A DNA stretch of 5,443 nucleotides from Spirochaetota bacterium (GTDB lineage Bacteria > Spirochaetota > Spirochaetia > Treponematales > Treponemataceae): positions 1-5,443 of the forward strand of contig JAKJFV010000131.1 in the NCBI GenBank assembly GCA_022704725.1, read 5' to 3'. The position numbers were made by a program, and so were the translations under genes. The notes beneath the pieces were generated by a model. The model made no database searches. It was not told where the DNA came from and saw only the letters and a list, made by a program, of their open reading frames with translations. Below, piece after piece: positions 1-5,443 of this stretch (position 1 is its first letter; every line of letters begins with the position of its first letter).

Positions 1-285
1 CTTAGCAGGAGCCTTTGCTTTTGCTGCAGGTTTTGCTTTGGCGTCTGCCTTTGCTTTTGCAGCGGGCTTTGCCTTAGCATCTGCTTTTGCTTTTGCAGCG
101 GGTTTTGCTTTGGCGTCTGCCTTTGCTTTTGCAGCGGGCTTTGCCTTAGCGTCTGCCTTTGCTTTTGCAGCAGGCTTTGCTTTGGCATCTGCCTTTGCTT
201 TTGCAGCAGGCTTTGCCTTAGCATCTGCCTTTGCTTTGGCAGCAGGTTTTGCCTTAGCATCTGCCTTTGCTTTGGCAGCAGGTTT
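1..285 (-). repeat. 36-bp in-frame tandem repeat encoding [12 protein letters not shown] (about 7.9 copies visible)
   Basis: Seven complete 36-bp units (285-250, 249-214, 213-178, 177-142, 141-106, 105-70, 69-34) and 33 bases of an eighth (33-1) run head to tail inside the 3' part of pfp. The first seven encode the same 12 residues. The eighth reads [11 protein letters not shown], with Pro replacing Asp. The 95 visible residues hold 32 Lys, 47 Ala, 9 Pro and 7 Asp, so the tail is strongly basic, low in complexity and probably disordered or transiently helical, like the tail of histone H1. Units 1 and 2 are identical in DNA, as are 5 and 7. The array may continue left of the window. Confidence 0.97.
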
Positions 286-1992
286 TGAAGCTTTTGGTTC
301 AGCCTTTGCAGAAGCAATAGTAGTCTTCTTGCCTGCACCGCGTTCGAGCTTAAGAGTCTGAGTTGTCTGATCGCAGACTTCTGATGGTCCATAATATTGA
401 ATTGCACCCGGGAAGACGAAGCTGGTTTTTATTGCCCATTCATCGCGGGATTTAGCAAAGGCTTTAAATGGTTTACCGTCAAGTTCAACAAGCGCTTTCC
501 GGATAACCGGTTTTTTGCTTCCATGGCGCTGCTCCATGTTCATCATCATGGTAAGAGGTATGCCTCCTGCAGTCCAGTCTTTTGCATTTGCTGTAAGATT
601 GCGGACGGAGGAAAGGTAGCCGGTTACACCGCTTGAAATGAGAATGAATGCGGTAAAGCCGAGTGCATAGCAGTAGTCTGAATCGAAGTTTGAGGGGAAT
701 GCGCATCTGCCTTCATAACCGAAGAAGTGTGCGTATGAACTGAACTTTCCTTTGTAGGTGCCTTTTTTCTTCATCTCTGAAAGCTGGGCTTCAACCATAA
801 CGGCAAGAAGTTTTTCTGTGTCGATGCGTGAAACCTGTACGTTTCCGTGAGGATCGCGGTCTGCAAGGAACTGGTCTGCAATACTTGCAGGCAGTGACTC
901 AAAGGTTTTATATGAGGCAGGTGTCAGGTTTGTTTTTAACCATGCTTTTTTTGCATCAAAGTCTGAAAGTTTATTGAACTCTGCAGCCTTAACAGCCATC
1001 TTGTCGTTCAATTCTGCAATGAGGGTTTTCATCTCCGGAATAAATTCAACTAAACCTTCGGGAATAAGAATTACACCGAAGTTTTCACCATTATCAGCTC
1101 TTTTTGCAATTACTTTGCATAAATCTTCGGTAATCTGGCGCAGCGTCATTTTTTTTGCTTCAACTTCTTCTGAAATTAAGCAGACATTCGGCTGAGTCTG
1201 TAGAGCGCATTCAAGAGCAATGTGACTTGCTGAACGGCCCATGAGCTTTATAAAATGCCAGTATTTTTTTGCGCTGTTTGCATCACGCTCAATGTTTCCA
1301 ATCAGCTCGGAATATGTTTTTGTTGCAGTATCAAAACCGAAACTTGTTTCAATCTGTTCATTTTTTAAGTCGCCGTCGATTGTTTTTGGTACGCCTATGA
1401 CTCGTGTGCTCATACCGGCTTGAACAAAGTGTTCAGCAAGCAGGGCTGCGTTTGTGTTTGAGTCATCACCGCCTATGACAACAATAGCATCGAGTTTCAT
1501 TTTTTTAGCTGTTTCCATAGAGGAAGCAATCTGCTCAGGAGTTTCAATCTTTGTACGTCCTGAACCGATAATATCGAATCCGCCGGTATTGCGGTAATCA
1601 TTCATGAATTTATCTTTAATCTCAACATACTTGCTCTCGATGAGACCCGAAGGGCCATTTAAAAAACCGAAAAGTTTTGATGCAGGGTTGCCTTTTTTAA
1701 TGCCGTCATATAAGCCTGCAATAACATTGTGCCCGCCTGGAGCCTGACCGCCGGAAAGAATAACACCGACGCGGATTTGATTTTTTACTGCGGGATTTTT
1801 TCCCTTAACGAAAACTGCTTCGGGTTTACCGTAAGTGTTTTTAAAAAGTGCTGATAATTCTTCCTGATCAGCAATAGCCTTTGTGGGTTTTCCAAATTCG
1901 ACAGCGATTGCGTCGATTTTCAGCTGAAGTACGCCTGGTAATTTTGGGCTGTACTTGTAGCGTTCAGTCTGCAGTGCGGATATTTTTGCCAT
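1..1992 (-). CDS. pfp: Pyrophosphate--fructose 6-phosphate 1-phosphotransferase (PPi-PFK) with a Lys/Ala/Pro repeat tail; 3' end beyond window
   Basis: This cytoplasmic glycolytic enzyme (EC 2.7.1.90) reversibly phosphorylates fructose 6-phosphate to fructose 1,6-bisphosphate using pyrophosphate. 664 codons are open from the ATG at 1992 to the left edge with no stop, so the C-terminus is missing. Visible motifs are the phosphate-binding loop [11 protein letters not shown] (residues 79-89), GGDD (174-177) and PKTIDGD (202-208, with D206 as the expected catalytic base). MGR (251-253) is the sugar-phosphate contact. The second Asp of GGDD and the Lys of PKTIDGD mark the PPi-dependent rather than ATP-dependent family. 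Length and insertions match the long, plant-beta-like form (about 550 residues) typical of spirochetes. The core ends near residue 551 (LKLERG). A linker to 569 is followed by a 12-residue repeat, [12 protein letters not shown], from 570 to at least 664, which is not part of the family fold. The start at 1992 is supported by AGGAG five bases upstream. An in-frame ATG eight codons earlier (2016) lacks such a site. The gene is transcribed divergently from the chemoreceptor gene. Confidence 0.95.
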   Translation of the reverse strand, partial: MAKISALQTERYKYSPKLPGVLQLKIDAIAVEFGKPTKAIADQEELSALFKNTYGKPEAVFVKGKNPAVKNQIRVGVILSGGQAPGGHNVIAGLYDGIKKGNPASKLFGFLNGPSGLIESKYVEIKDKFMNDYRNTGGFDIIGSGRTKIETPEQIASSMETAKKMKLDAIVVIGGDDSNTNAALLAEHFVQAGMSTRVIGVPKTIDGDLKNEQIETSFGFDTATKTYSELIGNIERDANSAKKYWHFIKLMGRSASHIALECALQTQPNVCLISEEVEAKKMTLRQITEDLCKVIAKRADNGENFGVILIPEGLVEFIPEMKTLIAELNDKMAVKAAEFNKLSDFDAKKAWLKTNLTPASYKTFESLPASIADQFLADRDPHGNVQVSRIDTEKLLAVMVEAQLSEMKKKGTYKGKFSSYAHFFGYEGRCAFPSNFDSDYCYALGFTAFILISSGVTGYLSSVRNLTANAKDWTAGGIPLTMMMNMEQRHGSKKPVIRKALVELDGKPFKAFAKSRDEWAIKTSFVFPGAIQYYGPSEVCDQTTQTLKLERGAGKKTTIASAKAEPKASKPAAKAKADAKAKPAAKAKADAKAKPAAKAKADAKAKPAAKAKADAKAKPAAKAKADAKAKPAAKAKADAKAKPAAKAKADAKAKPAAKAKAPAK

Positions 1993-1997
1993 ATTAA

Positions 1998-2002
1998 CTC
2001 CT
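1998..2002 (-). promoter_or_regulatory. Ribosome binding site of pfp (AGGAG)
   Basis: Read on the minus strand, AGGAG is followed by TTAAT and then the ATG at 1992, a five-base spacer. This decides the start in favour of 1992 over the in-frame ATG at 2016. Confidence 0.8.
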
Positions 2003-2029
2003 AAAATAAAATGCATACCGTATTAAAAG

Positions 2030-2039
2030 GGTAATTACC
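2030..2039. promoter_or_regulatory. Perfect 10-bp palindrome GGTAATTACC over the predicted pfp start point
   Basis: GGTAATTACC equals its own reverse complement. It lies immediately downstream of the pfp -10 box and spans the predicted +1 near 2036, a typical position for a repressor operator. No regulator gene is adjacent, and a 10-bp AT-rich palindrome can occur by chance, so an operator role is only a suggestion. Confidence 0.2.
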
Positions 2040-2042
2040 TAT

Positions 2043-2071
2043 ATAATATAAGAAAGTACCGGCTGTGACAA
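2043..2071 (-). promoter_or_regulatory. Sigma-70-type promoter of pfp
   Basis: On the minus strand the -35 TTGTCA (2071-2066) and the -10 TATTAT (2048-2043) are separated by 17 bases. Each hexamer matches the consensus at five of six positions. The predicted start point is near 2036, giving a leader of about 44 bases. The promoter is inferred from consensus matching only. Confidence 0.6.
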
Positions 2072-2087
2072 GGTAGCTGTTAATATG

Positions 2088-2115
2088 TAAAGAAGTAAGA
2101 ACTTTATTCCGATTA
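2088..2115 (+). promoter_or_regulatory. Weak sigma-28-like promoter candidate for the chemoreceptor gene
   Basis: TAAA (2088-2091) is followed after 16 bases by TCCGATTA (2108-2115). This resembles the flagellar sigma-28 pattern TAAA-N15-GCCGATAA at six of eight -10 positions, with a spacer one base too long. Chemotaxis genes are often in the sigma-28 regulon. Transcription would start near 2122, giving a leader of about 150 bases. A competing candidate is the extended -10 at 2171-2179. Confidence 0.25.
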
Positions 2116-2170
2116 TTTAAAAGTACACCTCTCTTTATTTAAACTTTTCAGGAAAAGTAAAGAAAGGTTG

Positions 2171-2179
2171 TGCTAAAAT
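2171..2179 (+). promoter_or_regulatory. Extended -10 promoter candidate for the chemoreceptor gene (TGCTAAAAT)
   Basis: TGCTAAAAT fits the TGnTATAAT extended -10 pattern with one mismatch. No good -35 hexamer is present at the usual distance (GGAAAA or similar). The predicted start is near 2186, about 87 bases before the ATG. Confidence 0.3.
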
Positions 2180-2260
2180 ATGCAATAAGCGGAAAATACA
2201 GCGCAAACCTAAAATGCCCTGAAGATGAAAAATTCCGGTGAGAGGAATATTGTACAACGC

Positions 2261-2266
2261 GAGGAG
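2261..2266 (+). promoter_or_regulatory. Ribosome binding site of the chemoreceptor gene (GAGGAG)
   Basis: GAGGAG stands six bases before the ATG at 2273. The in-frame ATG at 2225 has no comparable site and would put 16 mostly polar residues before the membrane segment, so the start is placed at 2273. Confidence 0.8.
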
Positions 2267-2272
2267 CACATA

Positions 2273-4345
2273 ATGAGCATTAGAGTAAAACTGGTACTGT
2301 TGATTTGTCTTTTAGTTTCAACGGTAGCGATTTCGATTGGTCTTGTAAGCCTGATTCAGTCGACTGCCGCAATGGAAGAACAGGTCGAGGAATTAATACC
2401 CCGAACCGCTCAAGATTCCGCCCGTATAATCAGGGCTGTACTCGATGTTCATATTGCAGATGTGGAAAAACTTTCCTTTTCCAGAGAAATCCAGTCGATG
2501 GACTGGAATCTTATTGAGCCTGTCCTAAACAGATCCGTTAAAGAATTGGACTATTATCAGCTCGGTGTTGCAGGTCTTGACGGCATGATAACTTTGAATG
2601 ACGGTTCAAAGGATTCTATTAAAGACCGCCCGTATTTTGCAGATGCAGTGCGAGGTAAGGTTAATGTGTCTGATGTTTATATGCACAGGATTTTAAATAT
2701 TCCGGTAATGACAATAGCTGTCCCGGTAAAAGATATTGACGGTACGGTAAGGGGTCTTGTTCTTGCCGTCCTTAAAGCGACCTGGCTCAGCTCAATTACA
2801 AAAGATATGGGCTACGGTGAAAAAGGCTATGCTTACATAATTGATAATACCGGAACTCTTATTGCGCATGATAATGAGGAATTTGTGAATACCGCAAGAA
2901 ACTTTTTGGAAGAGGGTAAAACCGATCCTCAGTATGCAGAGCTTTCTCAGATGTTTCAAAAAATGGTTCGCGGCGAATCCGGGTTTGATGATTATCCATT
3001 CATGGGCTCGGACAGATTCTTCGGTTACGCCCCTATTCCAAACACAACCTGGTCATTAGCTGTCGGTGCGTATAAGAATGATGTATTTACAAGAATCAGG
3101 GTGATGCAGACTACAATTTTTTATTTTGCGATTATTATGCTTGCTGCAGGATTAGTTATTGCTTTTTTCTTTTCTAATGCCATTGCCCGTCCCATAAAAA
3201 AAGCAGTCTTTATGCTCAAAGATATTTCGGAAGGAGAAGGGGATTTAACCCGGACATTGGAAGTTACTACTTCTGATGAAATAGGAAACATGGCAAAGTA
3301 CATTAATCTGACATTTGACAAAATAAAAATTCTTATTTCTCTTGTAAAGAAGCAGGCTTTTGCTCTGCAGACTATAGGAACAGATCTTTCGACAAATATG
3401 AGCGAGACAGCCGCTGCAATAAACGAAATAAGCGCTAATATTTCCAGCATTAAAAATCAGACAATTAATCAGTCTTCAAGTGTGACAGAAACTAGTGCAA
3501 CAATGGAACAGATTAAAAACGGAATAGGACGTCTGAACGAACTCATCGAGAGCCAGGCTGCAAATGTTACTCAGTCGTCTTCTGCAATTGAGCAGATGAC
3601 TGCAAGCATTATGAACGTTACAAACATTGTTGTTAAAAATTCTCAAAATATTACAAACTTGTACAAGGCTTCTGAGTCCGGCCGACGGAGTTTAAACAGC
3701 GTAAGCGACGATATTGCTCAAATTGCAAAGGAATCGGAAGGGCTTCTTGAAATAAGCAGCATAATAGAAAATATTGCGAGCCAGACAAATCTTCTTGCAA
3801 TGAATGCTGCAATCGAAGCAGCTCATGCCGGAGAATCGGGAAGAGGCTTCGCAGTCGTTGCCGATGAAGTAAGAAAGCTCGCTGAGTCTTCTGCAAAGCA
3901 GTCAAAAATTGTGGCCTCTTCTTTAAAAAACATAAAAGGTTCAATTGAAAAAATTAAAAATTCCAACACCGATGTTACTAATCAATTTACGCAAATAGAA
4001 ACTTTTATAAAAACAGTTACCGAACAGGAAAACTCCATTAAAAATGCAATGGAAGAGCAGACAGAAGGAAACAAGCAGATTCTTGAAGCAATAAAAATTC
4101 TGAATGATATAACTAAAGAGGTCCAGTCAAGTTCTTTCGAAATGCTTTCCGGAAGTAATCAGATTATCAGTGAGACGACAAATTTAAAAACCATAACCGA
4201 AGAAATAACTTCGGGTATGAATGAGATGGCGAGCGGGTCTTCTCAAATTACAAGCGCCGTGAACAGTGTTAATGATTTGAGCACTAAGAATCACGAGGCG
4301 GTAAAAATGCTTTTAAAAGAAGTTGATAAGTTTATTATTGAATAG
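2273..4345 (+). CDS. Methyl-accepting chemotaxis protein with periplasmic dCache sensor
   Basis: This inner-membrane chemoreceptor would signal to CheA/CheW and control flagellar rotation. The 690-residue protein has a first membrane helix (about 5-28) and a periplasmic double-Cache domain (about 29-276). A second membrane helix (about 282-301, rich in Ile/Ala/Phe) is followed by a HAMP linker (about 302-356, with EGDLT and DEIG) and a long coiled-coil signalling domain. The highly conserved hairpin tip (about 499-538) contains [20 protein letters not shown] and [13 protein letters not shown], the CheA/CheW contact region. The Cache domain has the common DRPYF motif at 118-122. The ligand cannot be assigned. 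The C-terminus (DKFIIE) lacks the NWETF-type CheR-tethering pentapeptide, as in most MCPs. Start choice rests on GAGGAG and on the membrane helix immediately following. No chemotaxis neighbours are in the window, so it is an orphan receptor. Its last 11 bases overlap the convergent nuclease gene. No specific gene symbol is warranted. Confidence 0.95.
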   Translation: MSIRVKLVLLICLLVSTVAISIGLVSLIQSTAAMEEQVEELIPRTAQDSARIIRAVLDVHIADVEKLSFSREIQSMDWNLIEPVLNRSVKELDYYQLGVAGLDGMITLNDGSKDSIKDRPYFADAVRGKVNVSDVYMHRILNIPVMTIAVPVKDIDGTVRGLVLAVLKATWLSSITKDMGYGEKGYAYIIDNTGTLIAHDNEEFVNTARNFLEEGKTDPQYAELSQMFQKMVRGESGFDDYPFMGSDRFFGYAPIPNTTWSLAVGAYKNDVFTRIRVMQTTIFYFAIIMLAAGLVIAFFFSNAIARPIKKAVFMLKDISEGEGDLTRTLEVTTSDEIGNMAKYINLTFDKIKILISLVKKQAFALQTIGTDLSTNMSETAAAINEISANISSIKNQTINQSSSVTETSATMEQIKNGIGRLNELIESQAANVTQSSSAIEQMTASIMNVTNIVVKNSQNITNLYKASESGRRSLNSVSDDIAQIAKESEGLLEISSIIENIASQTNLLAMNAAIEAAHAGESGRGFAVVADEVRKLAESSAKQSKIVASSLKNIKGSIEKIKNSNTDVTNQFTQIETFIKTVTEQENSIKNAMEEQTEGNKQILEAIKILNDITKEVQSSSFEMLSGSNQIISETTNLKTITEEITSGMNEMASGSSQITSAVNSVNDLSTKNHEAVKMLLKEVDKFIIE

Positions 4346-5117
4346 GTATTAAAGAGTGTAATGCTCCCTCAATTTTTTCTTCAAGTTCGTCATCGAGCTT
4401 GAAGAAAAAATCTATACCGGTTCTTATTTCAATATCATTGATTGTACAGGTAAAATCGGAAAAGGGTTTATCTGTTTTACTGTTTGGAATACAATAGGCA
4501 CAACAGACAGCAGCAGAAGTTCCGTCTTCGAGTACAACAGGCGATAAAAAAATTTTATAGAAAAACTCCGGAACACTCACCTCGTTAATTCCAATTGTTT
4601 TATAGTCAGTTTTCTCAAGAACGGGTCCTGTTACTATATATACTGTCCCGTAATTTTCGGCCCATCTTCTTCCTTCTTCTTCGAGCCTACTCCATATGCC
4701 CCTATTCATGGAAGAATTCTGAGGGCTCATGTTGCTCATGTAGAAAGTGTCTTTCATAGCATCAAGGGCGAACGTAAAGTCTGCAGCAGGCGCTATATGA
4801 CCGCGGTCATAGCCCGAACCCCTGTAGTCCTCAAGGCTTGCGCTTCCGCTGCTTATGAGGGGGTCGCTTTTAAAAGTGTTTGTTCTGCTTACGCGTTTTT
4901 CAAGTTCTTCTTTTGTAAGCTCATAAGCCGCCCATTCGCACTGTTCATAGAATTCCCGGTAGCAAAGACTGTAATGCGTAAAATGGCGAATTTCATGATC
5001 AGCAGAAACAGCACAAAGCGGCTGTTCCAATTTCTCATATTGAAAAAAGGGATGCTCCTGGGAGAAGAAGGGAAACATGACTGATAAAAAAAATATGAAA
5101 GCAAAAGCCTTTTTCAT
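4335..5117 (-). CDS. Exported DNA/RNA non-specific endonuclease (NucA/Serratia nuclease family)
   Basis: This metal-dependent beta-beta-alpha-metal nuclease cleaves DNA and RNA without sequence preference and is probably secreted or periplasmic. The 260-residue protein begins with MKK, then a hydrophobic stretch ending around SVMFPFFS (about 1-19), which reads as a signal peptide without a lipobox cysteine. The catalytic DRGH motif is at 104-107 in the context [16 protein letters not shown], with H107 as the general base. [13 protein letters not shown] follows, in which N138 should bind the metal, and RLE ends at E146. These correspond to H89, N119 and E127 of the Serratia enzyme. All key residues are present, so it should be active. 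Seven cysteines lie in the mature part, including CCAYC at 205-209. No Shine-Dalgarno is seen before the ATG at 5117, and a promoter sits so close that the mRNA may be leaderless. The gene is convergent with the chemoreceptor gene, overlapping it by 11 bp. Likely roles are nutrient phosphate/nucleoside salvage or degradation of host or biofilm DNA (inferred). Confidence 0.93.
   Translation of the reverse strand: MKKAFAFIFFLSVMFPFFSQEHPFFQYEKLEQPLCAVSADHEIRHFTHYSLCYREFYEQCEWAAYELTKEELEKRVSRTNTFKSDPLISSGSASLEDYRGSGYDRGHIAPAADFTFALDAMKDTFYMSNMSPQNSSMNRGIWSRLEEEGRRWAENYGTVYIVTGPVLEKTDYKTIGINEVSVPEFFYKIFLSPVVLEDGTSAAVCCAYCIPNSKTDKPFSDFTCTINDIEIRTGIDFFFKLDDELEEKIEGALHSLIPIQ
4372..4411. repeat. 18-bp inverted repeat with 4-base loop in the convergent 3' ends
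   Basis: Left arm 4372-4389 and right arm 4394-4411 pair at 17 of 18 positions around the loop TCAT. The exception, T4386 opposite G4397, is a U-G wobble in plus-strand RNA but an A-C mismatch in minus-strand RNA. It lies 26 bases after the chemoreceptor stop, within the last codons of the nuclease ([12 protein letters not shown]). It starts with a T-run and ends with an A-run, so it is not a standard intrinsic terminator on either strand. It could stabilise or end the chemoreceptor transcript. Confidence 0.7.
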
Positions 5118-5124
5118 TAAAACC

Positions 5125-5153
5125 AGTATAGTAAATACTGCAATAATTTTAAA
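5125..5153 (-). promoter_or_regulatory. Probable promoter of the nuclease gene, giving a leaderless mRNA
   Basis: On the minus strand TTTAAA (5153-5148, four of six -35 matches) and TATACT (5130-5125, five of six -10 matches) are 17 bases apart. Only seven bases separate the -10 from the ATG at 5117, so transcription would begin at or within a base or so of the start codon. This fits the absence of a Shine-Dalgarno sequence. A short inverted repeat, CAGTAT-N5-ATACTG (5124-5140), overlaps the -10. Confidence 0.4.
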
Positions 5154-5155
5154 GC

Positions 5156-5197
5156 AAAAAAAGCACGTACTGTAAAGTGGAGGAATACAGTACGTGC
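5156..5197 (-). terminator. Intrinsic terminator downstream of the FGGY kinase gene
   Basis: Read on the minus strand, a perfect 12-bp stem (GCACGTACTGTA, 5197-5186, pairing with 5174-5163) with an 11-base loop is followed by seven T (5162-5156). It begins 21 bases after the kinase stop codon at 5219-5221. It should separate the kinase transcript from the nuclease promoter just beyond. Confidence 0.9.
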
Positions 5198-5218
5198 CGG
5201 GAAAAAATGAAACAAATA

Positions 5219-5443
5219 TTATTTATACAGAGGCATAACGGCTTCTAAATTTTTCATATAGACAGCATAAGCATCATTATAAAGTTTAACATTTTCTGCT
5301 ATGGGAAGTGCAACAGCAGATTCGTCCATTCGAATGTGGTCGGCACAAAGCTGTGCAATAGTCTTTCCGTTTGGTTTGCTTTGTTCGAGGCACCACAGCG
5401 CTTGAACCGCAGCACCGAGGGCGGCGGCTTCATCGAGAACAGG
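5219..5443 (-). CDS. xylB: C-terminal end of a FGGY-family carbohydrate kinase, probably xylulokinase (5' part beyond window)
   Basis: An open frame enters from the right edge and ends at TAA (5221-5219), giving 74 residues. It begins PVLDEAAALGAAVQALWC, which resembles the conserved final segment of FGGY kinases, where an Ala/Gly-rich helix closes the ATP-binding domain. It finishes with the pattern P-x4-V-x2-Y-x2-AY-x2-Y and an ending PLYK, which is usual for xylulokinases. Such an enzyme phosphorylates D-xylulose to xylulose 5-phosphate in the cytoplasm, feeding the pentose phosphate pathway. The catalytic part is outside the window, so another FGGY kinase (glycerol, gluconate, ribulose) remains possible. 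A strong terminator follows the stop. Confidence 0.7.
   Translation of the reverse strand, partial: PVLDEAAALGAAVQALWCLEQSKPNGKTIAQLCADHIRMDESAVALPIAENVKLYNDAYAVYMKNLEAVMPLYK

Noticed and set aside
1..285. 36-bp periodicity as a CRISPR array
   Set aside because: Units are contiguous with no spacers, and they translate in frame with the PPi-PFK.
38..361. Plus-strand open frame with an Ala/Phe-rich repeat through the tandem array
   Set aside because: It is the complement of the in-frame pfp tail repeat. It has no ribosome binding site, and its openness follows from the repeat composition.
1993..2016. In-frame ATG at 2016 as the pfp start
   Set aside because: The AGGAG at 1998-2002 lies downstream of it and is correctly spaced for 1992.
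2195..2250. Possible riboswitch in the chemoreceptor leader (GCGCAAACC and TTCCGGTGAGAGG recall pieces of known aptamers)
   Set aside because: The conserved cores and pairing of cyclic-di-GMP or similar aptamers could not be assembled from the bases present.
2225..2272. Upstream in-frame ATG as the chemoreceptor start
   Set aside because: It lacks a Shine-Dalgarno sequence, while GAGGAG sits ideally before the ATG at 2273, which leads directly into the membrane helix.
3121..3944. Minus-strand open frames inside the chemoreceptor gene (3121-3450, 3651-3944)
   Set aside because: They lie antisense to strongly conserved HAMP and signalling-domain codons and show no independent evidence of coding.
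4797..5104. Open frames on the plus strand (4797-5084) and in another minus frame (4889-5104) within the nuclease gene
   Set aside because: They are shadows of the nuclease coding sequence, with no recognisable protein features or ribosome binding sites.
5163..5197. Hairpin as a terminator for plus-strand transcription
   Set aside because: On the plus strand it is followed by GGG and an A-run, not a T-run, so it works only for the minus-strand kinase gene.

Overview
The window looks like chromosomal DNA of a spirochete, most likely a Treponema. The genome is moderately AT-rich. The window carries a long-form pyrophosphate-dependent phosphofructokinase, a two-transmembrane dCache chemoreceptor and a secreted DRGH nuclease. 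The genus is inferred from protein style and gene content; no rRNA or other marker gene is present.

Layout, left to right: (1) Positions 1-1992, minus strand, hold pfp, a diphosphate--fructose-6-phosphate 1-phosphotransferase. It begins at 1992 and runs off the left edge without a stop. After about 551 residues of ordinary enzyme it continues into a lysine/alanine/proline tail made of a 12-residue repeat, encoded by a 36-bp tandem array at 1-285. (2) Positions 1993-2272 are a divergent intergenic region. It holds a good sigma-70-type promoter for pfp, a palindrome over the predicted pfp start point, and weaker promoter candidates for the gene on the other side. (3) Positions 2273-4345, plus strand, encode a 690-residue methyl-accepting chemotaxis protein. 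(4) Positions 4335-5117, minus strand, encode a 260-residue exported DNA/RNA non-specific endonuclease. Its 3' end overlaps the chemoreceptor gene tail-to-tail by 11 bp and contains a long palindrome. (5) Positions 5118-5218 hold a probable leaderless promoter for the nuclease and a strong intrinsic terminator for the gene upstream of it. (6) Positions 5219-5443, minus strand, encode the last 74 residues of a FGGY sugar kinase, probably xylulokinase.

The genes appear to be separate transcription units. They share a free-living or host-associated fermenter theme: sugar uptake into glycolysis (xylulokinase, PPi-PFK), environmental sensing with motility (MCP), and extracellular nucleic-acid breakdown (nuclease). 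The most unusual element is the histone-H1-like repeat tail on the glycolytic enzyme. Its repeat units differ at synonymous positions only, except for the last visible one.
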